This document shows, in pieces, positions 1 to 9,937 of a stretch of DNA of 64,000 nucleotides. The notes below the pieces were generated by a model, which saw nothing but the letters and a program-made list of their open reading frames with translations, was not told where the DNA came from and made no database searches. The stretch's first letter is position 1; each line of letters opens with the position of its first letter. Location of the stretch: assembly GCF_030812315.1 (NCBI RefSeq), contig NZ_JAUSSM010000002.1:434001-498000 (forward strand), in the 5' to 3' direction. This DNA comes from Arthrobacter oryzae. GTDB lineage: Bacteria; Actinomycetota; Actinomycetes; Actinomycetales; Micrococcaceae. A program made the translations under genes and the position numbers.

Positions 1-523
1 CTGCTTTCGCCATGGCAAGGAAGGTCTTGCCGGTACCGGCAGGACCGATTCCGAAGATCACAGTGTTGGCGTCGATCGCGTCCACATAGTTCTTCTGGTT
101 CAGCGTTTTGGGCCGGATCGTCTTGCCGCGGCTGGAAAGGATGTTGTAGGTCAGCACCTCAACCGGGTTTTGGAGCGACTGGCTCCGCAGCATGACCGCC
201 AGCTGTTGGAGTACCGCCGGATTGATGACTGTGCCCCGGTCAACGAGCCCGCGCACTTCATGGAGCAGACGCATGATCCGGGGAACATCCGCAGCGGGGC
301 CGCTGATGGCCAGTTCGTTGCCGCGGACGTGGAAGTCCACTGCCGGGAACTGTTCCTCAATGAAACGGAGGGCCTCGTCGTGGCTGCCCAGGGACTGGAC
401 CATCTGCTCGGAGTTGTCAAAGATGACCACCTCCGTCCGGACACCGGGAAGACTATGGGGAAATTCACCTGTGGTGCGCTCACCGGCGCTGAACCGGGGC
501 CTTCCGTTTGTTGCTTCAGTCAT
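1..523 (-). CDS. phoH: PhoH family ATPase, C-terminal part missing at window edge
   Basis: The first 174 residues of a PhoH-like P-loop protein are visible; the gene runs off the left edge, and the family is usually about 330-350 residues long. The N-terminal half (roughly residues 40-110) resembles the KH-like region of PhoH proteins. The Walker A motif GPAGTGKT lies at about residues 160-167, at the very edge. The start is the ATG at 523. PhoH proteins are ATPases linked to RNA metabolism and in many bacteria stand next to ybeY, which would be expected just outside the window. Its placement downstream of hrcA-dnaJ-rsmE fits actinobacterial gene order. The exact cellular role is not shown by the sequence. 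Confidence 0.9.
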   Translation of the reverse strand, partial: MTEATNGRPRFSAGERTTGEFPHSLPGVRTEVVIFDNSEQMVQSLGSHDEALRFIEEQFPAVDFHVRGNELAISGPAADVPRIMRLLHEVRGLVDRGTVINPAVLQQLAVMLRSQSLQNPVEVLTYNILSSRGKTIRPKTLNQKNYVDAIDANTVIFGIGPAGTGKTFLAMAKA

Positions 524-901
524 GGTGCCGGCCTGCGGGCCTCTGGTCCCCTCCAGTTAGGAAATGTGTCTCTCCACCTGGTCAGTTCGCCTTCGCTGCT
601 TTCAGCGTCGGGCTCCGTGCCGGGCCGAGTCCTTATATCTTACGCCAGTGCGCCGTGCGGGGGCCGCGGAGCACGGCAGTCCGGCGTTCCGTCCGCGACC
701 CTTTCGTTGCAGGTTCCCGTAATTAGGTATCAACTTCGTATCGGCCTCATATCGTTCCCGTTGCAGTTCGGCTGACCGTCCGCAAACGCCGCTGGGGCCC
801 GGGGACTCCGTGTAATGCTGGAATCCAATGCAGCTGCGACACAAAGCAGACTGCGGCACACACACGATTACACGGACAGGGCGGAGGAACCCGGAAACAC
901 T
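524..901. other. 378-bp gap between divergent phoH and GerMN lipoprotein genes
   Basis: This gap must hold promoters for both divergent genes. I see no conserved ORF, clear hairpin or repeat. Reading frames that cross it are high-GC shadows of phoH on the opposite strand. A GGAGG at 883-887 precedes the plus-strand gene, at a rather long spacing of 14 bases. Confidence 0.5.
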
Positions 902-1864
902 ATGGAGACCTGGAATCCACGACGCCGGAGGACAGCGGGAGGCAGTCGGACACGTTCCGCAGCCCTCTTGTTCGTGCTGCCCGCCGCCATGGTGCTCTCC
1001 GCCTGTGTGGCCACTCCGCAGCCCTCCGCAACAACCGCGGTCAGCACGCCACAGTCCATGACCGGATCCGCCACCGCCGGAGTTCCGAGCACGAGCGCAC
1101 CGCTGGAAACCACGCAGGCTTCGAACAAGGCGCCTGTGTACTGGATCGGCCGCAGCAACGAAAACGTATTCCTCTACCGTGAATTCCGGGACGTCGCCGA
1201 GCAGGAAAACCCTGTTACCCGGGCGTTGCGTTCGATGATGTCCCAGAAGCCGCTGGATCCGGATTTCTTCACTCCGTGGCAGAACCCGAAGAAGCTTGCC
1301 ACCTCAATCTCCGGCAAGAACGTCATCACGGTGGATGTCTCACCGGATGCCTTCAACAGCAACCTCGACGAGGACATGGCCAAGCGGGCCATTCAGCAGC
1401 TGGTCTACACAGCGACCGCCGCCGGTGCCAGCTCGGGGCTGGTGGACTCCGGCCAGCAGATCCAGGTGGTGATCCTGGTCGACGGACACACGGATTACCT
1501 CGCGTTCAACCACGTCAGGCTTGGTTCGCCCACGCCCCGCGGCGCAGGCATGGTGGCCCCGGTCTGGATCATCGATCCCCAGGAAGGCGTGGGCGTTGCT
1601 GACGGCAGCGTGAAAATCAGCGGACGGAGCACGCTCCCGGGGGGCAAGCTCCGGTGGAAGATCCTGAAAGTTGAAAACAGCAGCGACAAGGCGGCGTACC
1701 TGAGCGGCGACGTCACCGCCTCGGCAGAGGCGGCGCAGTCCGGGCTGTTTTCCCTGAACGTCAACCTCGCACCGGGAAACTACGAGGTCCGCGTCTCCCA
1801 GATCGACCCCGGGACGCCCGATCGTGAAATGAACGTGGACACCCGCGGCTTCATTGTTGAATAA
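902..1864 (+). CDS. GerMN and Gmad2 domain lipoprotein
   Basis: A 320-residue exported lipoprotein. An Arg-rich N-terminus and a hydrophobic stretch (residues 20-34) lead to a lipobox L-S-A-C with the lipidated Cys at 35. A Ser/Thr/Pro/Ala-rich linker follows. A GerMN-like domain (about 80-190) and a C-terminal Gmad2 beta-sandwich (about 215-315, starting near VWIIDPQEG) make up the rest. Both domains were first named from Bacillus spore germination, but in actinobacteria they occur in surface lipoproteins of non-sporulating species, so a spore role should not be inferred. I chose the ATG at 902 rather than the frame's first ATG at 815, because the extra 29 residues would place a charged segment before the signal peptide. 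It stands alone on the plus strand between minus-strand phoH and rsmE. Confidence 0.8.
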   Translation: METWNPRRRRTAGGSRTRSAALLFVLPAAMVLSACVATPQPSATTAVSTPQSMTGSATAGVPSTSAPLETTQASNKAPVYWIGRSNENVFLYREFRDVAEQENPVTRALRSMMSQKPLDPDFFTPWQNPKKLATSISGKNVITVDVSPDAFNSNLDEDMAKRAIQQLVYTATAAGASSGLVDSGQQIQVVILVDGHTDYLAFNHVRLGSPTPRGAGMVAPVWIIDPQEGVGVADGSVKISGRSTLPGGKLRWKILKVENSSDKAAYLSGDVTASAEAAQSGLFSLNVNLAPGNYEVRVSQIDPGTPDREMNVDTRGFIVE

Positions 1865-1907
1865 CGGCTGACCGCCTCAGCGCAATAGCTCTGGGACAGC
1901 GGACGGC

Positions 1908-2711
1908 CTACCAGCGCCCGAGGATGTCGCTGGCGAGCACCGTAGCGGCGGGTCCCGCCGTGGATGACCGGAGTACGTGATGGCCGAGCAGCGCCGTCAC
2001 CGCACCGGCGCTGCAGAGCCTGGTGACCTCCCGCGGACTGATTCCGCCTTCGGGCCCCACGATGAGCAGGATTTCGCGCGCCCCCGAAGCGCGGGTCCCG
2101 CCGTCGCCGTGGCTCCCGCCGTCGGAATCCCCGCCGTCGCGCCAGGCCTCCAATACCGCGCGAAGCGGCCGAACCGCATCCTCGTGGAGGATGATGGCCA
2201 GGTCCGCCGCGGACACGGCGGCCTGCAGCCCCGCACCGTCGACGGCGGCACGGACCTCGGGAATCCAGGCCCTGCGCGCTTGTTTGGCCGCCGCAGTCAC
2301 CACGGACTGCCACTTGGCATGCGCCTTGGCGGCCCGCTCACCTTTCCACCGGACGATGGAGCGTTCCGATTGCCAGGGGATGACCGCATCGATTCCCAGT
2401 TCGGTGGCGGTCTCAGCGGCGAGTTCGTCGCGGTCACCCTTGGCCAGCGCCTGAACCAGGACCAGGCGAAGGTCCGGCCGCTCTTCGATTTCGAGCGACG
2501 TGCACTCCACGGTCAGCTCGCCCTGGCCGACGGCGGCGACTGTCCCGGTAAGCCTTTTGCCCGCGCCGTCGGCGATGTCAACGGACTCCCCTACGGAAAT
2601 CCGCTTGACCGTGACGGCATGCCGGGCTTCGGCTCCCTGCAGGACGAACTGCGAACCGGGAGCCTGGTGGTCCAGTGCTCCCGGCGTTGCAAAAAAGACC
2701 GGGTTGCTCAC
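1908..2711 (-). CDS. rsmE: 16S rRNA (uracil-1498-N3)-methyltransferase
   Basis: A 267-residue protein of the RsmE family, which methylates U1498 of 16S rRNA using SAM. The SPOUT (knotted) methyltransferase signature is visible in the C-terminal half: LIVGPEGGISPREV near residue 220, then LGHHVLRSSTAGPA. The N-terminal part (about 20-80) corresponds to the PUA-like RNA-binding domain. The start is GTG at 2711, two bases after the dnaJ stop, so the two are almost certainly cotranscribed. A Ser/Gly/Asp-rich insertion around residues 190-205 (GGDSDGGSHGDGG) is unusual and probably a surface loop. Family assignment is secure. Confidence 0.93.
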   Translation of the reverse strand: MSNPVFFATPGALDHQAPGSQFVLQGAEARHAVTVKRISVGESVDIADGAGKRLTGTVAAVGQGELTVECTSLEIEERPDLRLVLVQALAKGDRDELAAETATELGIDAVIPWQSERSIVRWKGERAAKAHAKWQSVVTAAAKQARRAWIPEVRAAVDGAGLQAAVSAADLAIILHEDAVRPLRAVLEAWRDGGDSDGGSHGDGGTRASGAREILLIVGPEGGISPREVTRLCSAGAVTALLGHHVLRSSTAGPAATVLASDILGRW

Positions 2712-2713
2712 CG

Positions 2714-3841
2714 CTACAGGTTACCGAGCCGGTCCCGCAGCTTTGCGAAGACACCGCCGCTGGCGGTGAGTTTCCCCTCGGTGTACTGCTCGCCCCGGAG
2801 TTTGGCCAGCTGCCGCAGGAGGTCTTCCTGCGCGGCATCCAGCTTGGCCGGGGTCTCGACCTGCAGATGGACCTTCAGGTCGCCGCGGCCGTAGCCCCGG
2901 AGATGGGTCACGCCGAGCCCGCGCAGGGTGATGACCTCACCGGACTGGGTACCGGCCTTGACGTCGATCTCCTGCTGGCCGTCGAACGTGTCCAGGCTGA
3001 GCTCGGTGCCGAGCGCAGCGGCAGTCATCGGGATGTGGAGGGTTGCGTGGAGGTCGTCGCCGTCACGCACGTAAGTGGCGTCATTGTTGACCCGGATCTC
3101 CACATACAGGTCGCCGGAGGGACCGCCGGCAGGACCGGCTTCGCCCTGGCCGCCAAGCTGGATGCGGGTTCCGGTGGCTACGCCGGCGGGGACCTTGACC
3201 GTCAATGAACGGCGGCTGCGGATGCGGCCCTGCCCGTTGCACTCGTTGCACGGGTCCTTGATGACGGTTCCGAAGCCTTCGCAGGAGCCGCAGGGGGCGG
3301 CTGTCATGACCTGGCCAAGAATGGAGCGGACGGCCCGCTGGACCTGGCCGCTGCCGCCGCAGATGTCACAGCGCTCGGGGTGGGTCCCGGGCTGGCAGCA
3401 GGAACCCTCGCAGGTGGGGCACGTTACGGCGGTGTCCACCTCAAGCTTCTTGTTGACGCCGAAGACGGCGTCGCGAAGATCGATGCGGACGCTGATGAGG
3501 GCGTCCTGGCCGCGGCGGACCCGTGAAGCGGGTCCGGCCGAGCCGCCCGCTCCGAAGAACGTGTCGAAGATGTCCTGGAAGGCGAAGCCCTGGCCCGAGT
3601 AGCCGGCACCGCCGAAGCCGTTGTCCGTGCCGTTCTCGTTGCCGGTGGTGTCGTAGACACGGCGTTTCTGCGGGTCGGACAGCACTTCATAGGCGTGCGT
3701 GACAGCCTTGAAGCGGTCCGAGGCATCCTCGCCGGGGTTAACGTCCGGGTGCAGGGTTCGCGCAAGCTTTCGGTAGGCTTTCTTGATCTCTTCGCCCGTC
3801 GCTTCGGGTGAGACTCCAAGAACGTCGTAGTGGCTGCTCAA
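2714..3841 (-). CDS. dnaJ: Molecular chaperone DnaJ (Hsp40)
   Basis: A 375-residue co-chaperone that stimulates the DnaK ATPase. In order: a J domain (residues 3-68) with the HPD motif in TLHPDVNPG; a Gly/Phe-rich linker ([12 protein letters not shown]); a zinc-binding region with four Cys motifs; and two C-terminal beta domains ending near [11 protein letters not shown]. The first zinc motif reads CPTCEGSC rather than the canonical CxxCxGxG; the other three are regular ([24 protein letters not shown]). The start is TTG at 3841, the only one that places the J domain at the N-terminus, and it is preceded by AGGAAGAGA. It follows hrcA by about 95 bases and is expected to be under HrcA/CIRCE control. 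Since no dnaK or grpE is adjacent, this is likely the second actinobacterial DnaJ (DnaJ2 type). Confidence 0.95.
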   Translation of the reverse strand: MSSHYDVLGVSPEATGEEIKKAYRKLARTLHPDVNPGEDASDRFKAVTHAYEVLSDPQKRRVYDTTGNENGTDNGFGGAGYSGQGFAFQDIFDTFFGAGGSAGPASRVRRGQDALISVRIDLRDAVFGVNKKLEVDTAVTCPTCEGSCCQPGTHPERCDICGGSGQVQRAVRSILGQVMTAAPCGSCEGFGTVIKDPCNECNGQGRIRSRRSLTVKVPAGVATGTRIQLGGQGEAGPAGGPSGDLYVEIRVNNDATYVRDGDDLHATLHIPMTAAALGTELSLDTFDGQQEIDVKAGTQSGEVITLRGLGVTHLRGYGRGDLKVHLQVETPAKLDAAQEDLLRQLAKLRGEQYTEGKLTASGGVFAKLRDRLGNL

Positions 3842-3935
3842 AGTTCGTATCTCTTCCTGGTTGTACTGCCTGTGATGCTGCTGCCGCACCCCGTAAGCCG
3901 GGACACGGAGGCCTGGTTGGCTGATGAAGGACCGG

Positions 3936-4949
3936 TCAGGGTCCGAGGATCCTGGAAAGGTAGCGTGCCACGGCACGGACCGCGGCCATGGTGGTGGGAT
4001 AGTCCATCCGGGTAGGGCCGAGGACGCCAACCTTGGCACTGGAGCCGGGGCCGTAGCCGGTAGCCACCACCGAGGCTTCGGTGAGTCCGTCGTACGGATT
4101 CTCGCGGCCGATGCTGACGGTGACGCCGCGGGGGTCCTCCGCCATTTCGCTGAGCAGGCGGAGCATGACCACCTGTTCTTCGAGTGCCTCAAGGACCGGG
4201 CCGATGCTCAGCGGGAAGTCAACATTGGATCGTGCGAGGTTGGCGGTTCCGGCCATGACCATCCGCTCCTCGCGGGTGCTGCTGGCCAGGGCGTCCAGGC
4301 CCCGGGCCAGCGCTTGGGCGGCGTGCCGGCGTGACGGTTCACACGCGGCGACGACGGCGGGCAGCGCCTGCGGGAGAAGGCTCAGCGGTGTGCCGGAAAG
4401 GCTCTTCAGGAACCGTGTGCGAAGGCCGCCGATGGCATCATCGCCGAGGTCCTGCCCGACGTCAATGACCCGCTGTTCGACTTTTCCGGTGTCCGCAATC
4501 AGCACGATCAGGACCTGTCGCGGCGCCAGCAGCACGAATTCGATGTGCCGCACCATGGCACGGCTAAGGTGTGGATACTGCACCACCGCCACCTGGTTCG
4601 TCAGCTGCGACAGCAGCCGCACAGTGCGTTCCAGGACATCGTCCAGGTCGTCCGACCCTTCCAGCAGCGTCTGGATGGCCCGCCGTTCTGCCTGCGACAG
4701 CGGCTTGACCGCGGAGATCTGGTCAACGAAGAGCCGGTAGCCCTTGTCCGTGGGGATGCGGCCGGCACTGGTATGCGGCGCCGTGATCAGGCCCTCGTCC
4801 TCCAGCGCTGCCATGTCGTTGCGGATGGTGGCACTGGAGACACCCAGATGGTGCCTTTCCACCAGCGCCTTGGAGCCCACGGGTTCGCGGGAATGGACGT
4901 AATCCTCCACGATGGCGCGCAGTACTTCAAGCTTGCGTGGTTCGCTCAT
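3936..4949 (-). CDS. hrcA: Heat-inducible transcription repressor HrcA
   Basis: A 337-residue repressor of class I heat-shock genes that binds CIRCE elements. The N-terminal winged helix-turn-helix (about 1-75) carries the family signature [19 protein letters not shown]; the remainder is the HrcA GAF-like and dimerisation region, including the [21 protein letters not shown] stretch near residue 290. I used the ATG at 4949, preceded by GGAGGTGGAG, rather than the upstream in-frame start at 5024, which would read through the CIRCE element. It is the first gene of hrcA-dnaJ-rsmE. The CIRCE box at 5018-5044 indicates autoregulation. Confidence 0.96.
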   Translation of the reverse strand: MSEPRKLEVLRAIVEDYVHSREPVGSKALVERHHLGVSSATIRNDMAALEDEGLITAPHTSAGRIPTDKGYRLFVDQISAVKPLSQAERRAIQTLLEGSDDLDDVLERTVRLLSQLTNQVAVVQYPHLSRAMVRHIEFVLLAPRQVLIVLIADTGKVEQRVIDVGQDLGDDAIGGLRTRFLKSLSGTPLSLLPQALPAVVAACEPSRRHAAQALARGLDALASSTREERMVMAGTANLARSNVDFPLSIGPVLEALEEQVVMLRLLSEMAEDPRGVTVSIGRENPYDGLTEASVVATGYGPGSSAKVGVLGPTRMDYPTTMAAVRAVARYLSRILGP

Positions 4950-5017
4950 TCTCCACCTCCGATCGGCTTTCCCGGGCCACGGCCCGGCATTGCGCCAGGC
5001 GCATATCCCGTCACCCG

Positions 5018-5044
5018 TTAGCACTCGTCATGTCTAAGTGCTAA
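5018..5044 (-). promoter_or_regulatory. CIRCE operator (HrcA binding site)
   Basis: The inverted repeat is TTAGCACTC, nine bases, AAGTGCTAA. It matches the CIRCE consensus (TTAGCACTC-N9-GAGTGCTAA) at 17 of 18 arm positions. It lies about 70 bases upstream of the hrcA start, between hrcA and the divergent DUF3097 gene, so it should repress hrcA-dnaJ at normal temperature and could also affect the divergent gene. Confidence 0.95.
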
Positions 5045-5180
5045 CCAGTCTAATATGAGTCGCCGCGTTGTTAGCATTGGTACCGCTCCGGGCGAAACTC
5101 CGGCGCGGAACCGGACGTGCAGATAAATGAAGGCACGGCCGCCCTGTTTCCTCCTCCTAGTGCAAGGCAGTGTGTATCGG

Positions 5181-6032
5181 ATGTCGTACCAGAACTGGGG
5201 CCCGCAGGACATCACGGCTCCCCGGAAATCCGAGCTTCCCGAAGTTCCGGTCGAGCGCGGCATGGTGCTCGAAGACGTGCAGTCGGGCTGGGTCGGCGCT
5301 GTCACCAGGGTGGAGAAGTCGGGCGGCATGCATGTTGTGGCCCTTGAGGACCGGCGCGGCAAGTCGCGCACGTTCCGCCTTGGCTACGGCTTCCTCCTGG
5401 AGGGCCTGCCCATCCGGTTGATGCCGCCTGCTCCCCGCGCGCAGGCAGCCCCGGCCGGATCCACCCGGACGGCCTCCGGTTCCGTTCGCGTCGCCGGCCA
5501 GCGCGCCCAGGTGGCCAAGGCAAGCCGCATCTGGGTGGAAGGCAAGCACGACGCCGAGCTCGTCGAAAAGGTCTGGGGCGATGACCTCCGGGTGGAGGGC
5601 ATCGTCGTCGAACCTTTGCACGGCATCGACGACCTCACAGCGGCGGTTGCCGCGTTCCGGCCCGGCCCCGGCCGGCGGCTGGGAGTCCTGGTGGACCACC
5701 TCGTTGCCGATTCAAAGGAGTCGCGGATCGCCGACGCCGTCATGGCGTCCCCTGGTGCCGCCGGCAACGTCCTGATAGTGGGCCATCCCTACGTGGACGT
5801 GTGGCAGGCGATCCGGCCCGCGGTGCTCGGCATTGACGCCTGGCCCGTTATTCCGCGGGGCCTGGACTGGAAGACCGGCATCCTGACGGCATTCGGCTGG
5901 CCCCACGAAACGAAGGAAGACATTGGCCTGGGCTGGCAGAAACTGCTGGGGGCCGTCCGCAGCTACGCAGACCTGGAACCGTCCCTGCTGGGCCGGGTGG
6001 AAGAGGTCATTGACTTCCTCACTGTGCCATAG
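5181..6032 (+). CDS. DUF3097 family protein
   Basis: A 283-residue protein (from the ATG at 5181) of the actinobacterial family DUF3097; function unknown. A small beta-rich N-terminal part (about 20-75: MVLEDVQSGWVGAVTRVEKS) is followed by an Ala/Pro/Arg-rich linker. The conserved C-terminal domain contains IWVEGKHDAELVEKVWG and LGVLVDHLVADSKESR; the E-G-K and D-H patterns recall Toprim-type metal-binding folds, which is inference only. In-frame alternative starts exist at 5127 and a GTG at 5172. It is divergent from hrcA across the CIRCE element, so heat-shock control is possible but unproven. Confidence 0.85.
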   Translation: MSYQNWGPQDITAPRKSELPEVPVERGMVLEDVQSGWVGAVTRVEKSGGMHVVALEDRRGKSRTFRLGYGFLLEGLPIRLMPPAPRAQAAPAGSTRTASGSVRVAGQRAQVAKASRIWVEGKHDAELVEKVWGDDLRVEGIVVEPLHGIDDLTAAVAAFRPGPGRRLGVLVDHLVADSKESRIADAVMASPGAAGNVLIVGHPYVDVWQAIRPAVLGIDAWPVIPRGLDWKTGILTAFGWPHETKEDIGLGWQKLLGAVRSYADLEPSLLGRVEEVIDFLTVP

Positions 6033-6180
6033 GCGGAGGTTCACTGCGCCGCGGGCGGCTGTTGGACTCTCCGAATGCACCCCGGACCCAGTATTCTTGA
6101 TACGGCGGTTGTTGCTGTTGCTTTGGCAGCGTCCGCTATTCCGGGAACCACCGCACCACCGCAATCCGAAGGACGACACT

Positions 6181-6600
6181 GTGGCAGAAGACGCACGTGA
6201 ACAAAGGGACAACCAGGCCGGCCATGGCCAGCCCCAGTATCATGGTGTCCCCGCCAATGCACTGCCGCTGACGGCCAACGAAGACCGGCAGTGGGCAACC
6301 CTTGCCCACTTCGGCGGCATCCTTGGATGTGTCCCGTCCCTGCTGATCTACCTGATCTTCAAGGAGCGCGGTCCCTTCACGGCGCAGGAATCCAAGGAAG
6401 CGTTGAACTTCACCCTGCCGCCCACGATCGCTGCCGTCATCTGCAACATCCTTGTGATGCTTCCGGTAGTGGGAAACATCTTCGCGGTACTGGCCACGCT
6501 GATCTGGATCGCCGTGACCTGCTTCTCGGTGGCCGCCGGCATCCATGTGAACCGGGGCCAGCCGCACCGGTACGACTTCAACCTGCGCTGGATCAAGTAA
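6181..6600 (+). CDS. DUF4870 family membrane protein
   Basis: A 139-residue integral membrane protein. A polar N-terminal stretch of about 30 residues is followed by the family signature LTANEDRQWATLAHFGGILG and three to four hydrophobic segments (about 40-58, 75-95 and 95-122). The C-terminus ends with a basic, aromatic tail (YDFNLRWIK). DUF4870 proteins are small Tic20-like membrane proteins of unknown function. The start is GTG at 6181, with AAGGA seven bases upstream. It lies 148 bases after the DUF3097 gene and converges on hemW. Confidence 0.85.
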   Translation: MAEDAREQRDNQAGHGQPQYHGVPANALPLTANEDRQWATLAHFGGILGCVPSLLIYLIFKERGPFTAQESKEALNFTLPPTIAAVICNILVMLPVVGNIFAVLATLIWIAVTCFSVAAGIHVNRGQPHRYDFNLRWIK

Positions 6601-6624
6601 GCAGCCGGACCGGGCCCGGCAGGT

Positions 6625-7854
6625 TCAGTCCGGGAGGATCCTTCTGACCACGGCGTCGGCGAGGAGCCTGCCTTTGAGCGTGAGGACGAGCCGGCCCTTG
6701 AACGCCAGGGCGGGGTCCACCAGGCCATCGGCGATCAGCCCTGCGACGGCGTGCCGTCCCGACATTCCCAGCGCGGCAACCTCGAGGCCGCTACTGAGCC
6801 TGGCTTCCAGCATGACCCGCTCAACGTTCCGGGTTTCGGCGTCGAGCGTTTCCCTGCCTGCTGCCGGCGACGCGCCGCCGGCGAGCCTGCCCGCGTAGGC
6901 GGTGGGGTGCTTAACGTTCCACCAGCGGACTCCGCCGACGTGCGAATGCGCGCCGGGGCCGATCCCCCACCAGTCATCGCCCCGCCAGTAAGCCAGGTTG
7001 TGCCGGCAGGCCTGCTCCGGGGTGCGCGACCAGTTGCTGACCTCGTACCAGCCGAGGCCGGCGGCGCTGATGAGTTCGTCCGCGAGTTCGTACTTGTCGG
7101 CATGGTCGTCGTCGTCGATTCCGGGAACTTCGCCGCGGCGGATCTGGGCGGCCAGCTTGGTGCCGTCCTCCACAATCAGCGCGTAGGCACTGATGTGGTC
7201 CGGCCCGTAGGACAGGGCGGTTTCGAGTGAGTACCGCCAGTCCTCCAGGGACTCGCCCGGGGTGCCGTAGATGAGGTCCAGGCTGACCGCGAGGCCCGCG
7301 TCCCGCGCCCACTGCACCACCTGCGGCACGCGGCTGGGCGTGTGAGTGCGGTCGAGCACCTTCAGCACATGCGGGACGGCGGACTGCATGCCGAAGGACA
7401 CACGCGTGAAGCCTGCGTCAGCCAGCAGCTGGAGGGACTCCGGGGTTACCGAATCCGGATTGGCTTCGGTGGTGACTTCGGCTCCGGGCTCCAGCCCCCA
7501 TTCCCTTACCGACGCCGTGAGGATGCGGGCCAGGTCCTCGGCGGGCAGCAGCGTGGGCGTGCCCCCGCCGAAAAAGACCGTGCCCAGCCGGCGGTCAGGC
7601 AGTCCGCTGGCTTTCAGTGCCTTGGCGGCAAACTCGACCTCGGCGATGGCCGTGGAGGCATAGGCGTCCTGGGACGCCCCGCCGCCGAGTTCCGTGGCCG
7701 TGTAGGTATTGAAGTCGCAGTAGCCGCAGCGGACAGCGCAGAAGGGGATGTGGACGTACAGCCCGAATCCCCTGCCGGCAGCGCCGTCGGCAGCCTGCGC
7801 GGGAAGCAGGCCGTCCGACGGCGCGGGGTCGCCGAGGGGTAGGACGCTAGGCAT
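6625..7854 (-). CDS. hemW: Radical SAM heme chaperone HemW
   Basis: A 409-residue radical SAM protein. The cluster-binding motif is CAVRCGYCDF, with cysteines at 39, 43 and 46, and FGGGTPTLL follows in the SAM-binding region. The C-terminal HemN-like domain starts around residue 310. The CxxxCxxCxF form and the extent of the C-terminal domain fit HemW, a heme-transfer chaperone long misannotated as an oxygen-independent coproporphyrinogen III oxidase. It lies directly downstream of lepA (36-bp gap), an arrangement common in actinobacteria, and the two are probably cotranscribed. Confidence 0.93.
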   Translation of the reverse strand: MPSVLPLGDPAPSDGLLPAQAADGAAGRGFGLYVHIPFCAVRCGYCDFNTYTATELGGGASQDAYASTAIAEVEFAAKALKASGLPDRRLGTVFFGGGTPTLLPAEDLARILTASVREWGLEPGAEVTTEANPDSVTPESLQLLADAGFTRVSFGMQSAVPHVLKVLDRTHTPSRVPQVVQWARDAGLAVSLDLIYGTPGESLEDWRYSLETALSYGPDHISAYALIVEDGTKLAAQIRRGEVPGIDDDDHADKYELADELISAAGLGWYEVSNWSRTPEQACRHNLAYWRGDDWWGIGPGAHSHVGGVRWWNVKHPTAYAGRLAGGASPAAGRETLDAETRNVERVMLEARLSSGLEVAALGMSGRHAVAGLIADGLVDPALAFKGRLVLTLKGRLLADAVVRRILPD

Positions 7855-7890
7855 TGCTGCGGCCTCCGGAGGTTTGGGCCACGGTCATCA

Positions 7891-9744
7891 CTACTTCTTG
7901 GCCTTGTCCTTGGATTCGTCCGTGGTGAGGGCTGCGATGAACGCCTCCTGCGGCACTTCCACGCGGCCCACCATCTTCATGCGCTTCTTGCCTTCCTTCT
8001 GCTTTTCCAGAAGTTTGCGCTTACGGGAGATATCGCCGCCGTAGCATTTGGCCAGGACGTCCTTGCGGATGGCGCGGATGCTTTCACGGGCGATGATCCG
8101 GGAGCCGATGGCGGCCTGGATGGGAACCTCGAACTGCTGGCGGGGGATGAGCTCGCGCAGCTTGCCGGTCATCATCACACCGTAGGCGTAGGCCTTGTCC
8201 CGGTGCGTGATGGCGCTGAAGGCATCCACCTGTTCGCCCTGGAGCATGATGTCAACCTTCACCAGGTCGGCAACCTGGTCGCCGTCGGCCTTCCAGTCAA
8301 GCGAGCCATAGCCGCGGGTCTTGGACTTGAGGATGTCGAAGAAGTCGAAGACGATTTCGGCCAGCGGCAGGCGGTACCGGATTTCCACCCGGTCCTCGGA
8401 CAGGTAGTCCATGCCGCCCATAACGCCGCGGCGGCTCTGGCACAGTTCCATGATGGCTCCGACAAAGTCGTTCGGCGCCAGGATGGTGGCGGACACCATC
8501 GGCTCCCGGACCTCGGCGACCTTGCCGGTGGGGTATTCGCTGGGGTTGGTGACATGGACAACCTTCTTGTCCTCCAGTGTCACCTCGTATTCCACGTTGG
8601 GGGCTGTGGAGATCAGGTCCAGGTTGTACTCTCGTTCGAGCCGTTCACGGGTGATTTCGAGGTGCAGCAGTCCCAGGAAGCCCACACGGAAGCCGAAGCC
8701 CAGGGCGGCCGAGGTTTCCGGCTCGTAAATGAGTGCGGCGTCGTTGAGCATCAGCTTCTCCAGCGCATCGCGGAGCACCGGGTAGTCGGTGCCGTCCAGC
8801 GGGTAGAGGCCGGAGAAGACCATCGGCTTGGCATCCGCATAGCCCGGCAGGGACTTTGCGGCAGGCTTGGCCAGGTTGGTGACGGTGTCGCCCACCTTGG
8901 ACTGGCGGACGTCCTTCACACCGGTGATCAGGTAGCCCACCTCGCCGACACCTAGGCCCTTGGATGGCGTGGGTTCCGGGGAGCTCACGCCGATTTCGAG
9001 GAGTTCGTGCGTGGCGCGGGTGGACATCATCTGGATCCGCTCACGCGGGTGCAGCATGCCGTCAACAACGCGGACGTAGGTGACCACACCGCGGTACGTG
9101 TCGTACACGGAGTCGAAAATCATGGCACGGGCTGGAGCGTTGGCGTCGCCCACCGGGGCGGGCAGGTCGCGCACGATCTTGTCCAGGAGGACCTCGACGC
9201 CGGCGCCGGTCTTACCGGAGACGCGCAGCACCTCGTCCGGGTCGCCGCCGATCAGGCTGGCGAGCTCCGCCGCGTACTTCTCGGGCTGGGCCGCGGGAAG
9301 GTCGATCTTGTTCAGGACCGGAATGATGGTGAGGTTGTTCTCCATGGCCAGGTACAGGTTGGCGAGGGTCTGGGCCTCGATGCCCTGGGCCGCGTCCACA
9401 AGCAGCACTGCGCCCTCGCAGGCAGCAAGCGAACGGGAGACCTCGTAGGTGAAGTCGACGTGGCCGGGGGTGTCGATCATGTTCAGGGCGTAGCTCGTGC
9501 CGTCAACTTCCCAGGGCATGCGGACAGCCTGGGACTTGATGGTGATGCCGCGCTCACGTTCGATATCCATGCGGTCCAGATACTGGGCCTTCATGTCGCG
9601 GGACTTAACGACGCCGGTGTACTGCAGCATGCGGTCGGCCAGAGTGGATTTACCGTGGTCAATGTGCGCAATGATGCAGAAGTTCCGGATGATGGCCGGA
9701 TCTGTTGCGGCGGGCACCGGGGCGGTGCGGGCCATGGGAGACAC
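7891..9744 (-). CDS. lepA: Elongation factor 4 (LepA), ribosome-associated GTPase
   Basis: A 617-residue translational GTPase. The G domain shows [10 protein letters not shown] (G1), DTPGHVDF (G3) and NKIDLP (G4). The EF-G-like domains follow, and the C-terminus has the LepA-specific region with [22 protein letters not shown]4 acts on stalled or assembling ribosomes. The start is GTG at 9744, with AAGGA six bases upstream; an in-frame ATG three codons later is possible. It is upstream of hemW and divergent from the PemK-like gene. Confidence 0.97.
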   Translation of the reverse strand: MSPMARTAPVPAATDPAIIRNFCIIAHIDHGKSTLADRMLQYTGVVKSRDMKAQYLDRMDIERERGITIKSQAVRMPWEVDGTSYALNMIDTPGHVDFTYEVSRSLAACEGAVLLVDAAQGIEAQTLANLYLAMENNLTIIPVLNKIDLPAAQPEKYAAELASLIGGDPDEVLRVSGKTGAGVEVLLDKIVRDLPAPVGDANAPARAMIFDSVYDTYRGVVTYVRVVDGMLHPRERIQMMSTRATHELLEIGVSSPEPTPSKGLGVGEVGYLITGVKDVRQSKVGDTVTNLAKPAAKSLPGYADAKPMVFSGLYPLDGTDYPVLRDALEKLMLNDAALIYEPETSAALGFGFRVGFLGLLHLEITRERLEREYNLDLISTAPNVEYEVTLEDKKVVHVTNPSEYPTGKVAEVREPMVSATILAPNDFVGAIMELCQSRRGVMGGMDYLSEDRVEIRYRLPLAEIVFDFFDILKSKTRGYGSLDWKADGDQVADLVKVDIMLQGEQVDAFSAITHRDKAYAYGVMMTGKLRELIPRQQFEVPIQAAIGSRIIARESIRAIRKDVLAKCYGGDISRKRKLLEKQKEGKKRMKMVGRVEVPQEAFIAALTTDESKDKAKK

Positions 9745-9937
9745 GCAGGGTCCTTACTGTTGGCATTTCCGCGGCTGTGATCAGGATGGCCGAAGTCATC
9801 GCGGGACCTGCCGCACGTGGACTTCTAGTGTCCCACGTCCGGCCGCCTGTCAGTGCATCGTTTGCGTGCCCGGGTTTGCGTGCCCGGCATGTGACCACCA
9901 CAAAGGTCTGCCCCGGCGGTCGCAGTATCGTTGCAGC

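Noticed and set aside
170..775. Plus-strand frame over the phoH start
   Set aside because: It is antisense to phoH and continues into non-coding sequence; no family resemblance.
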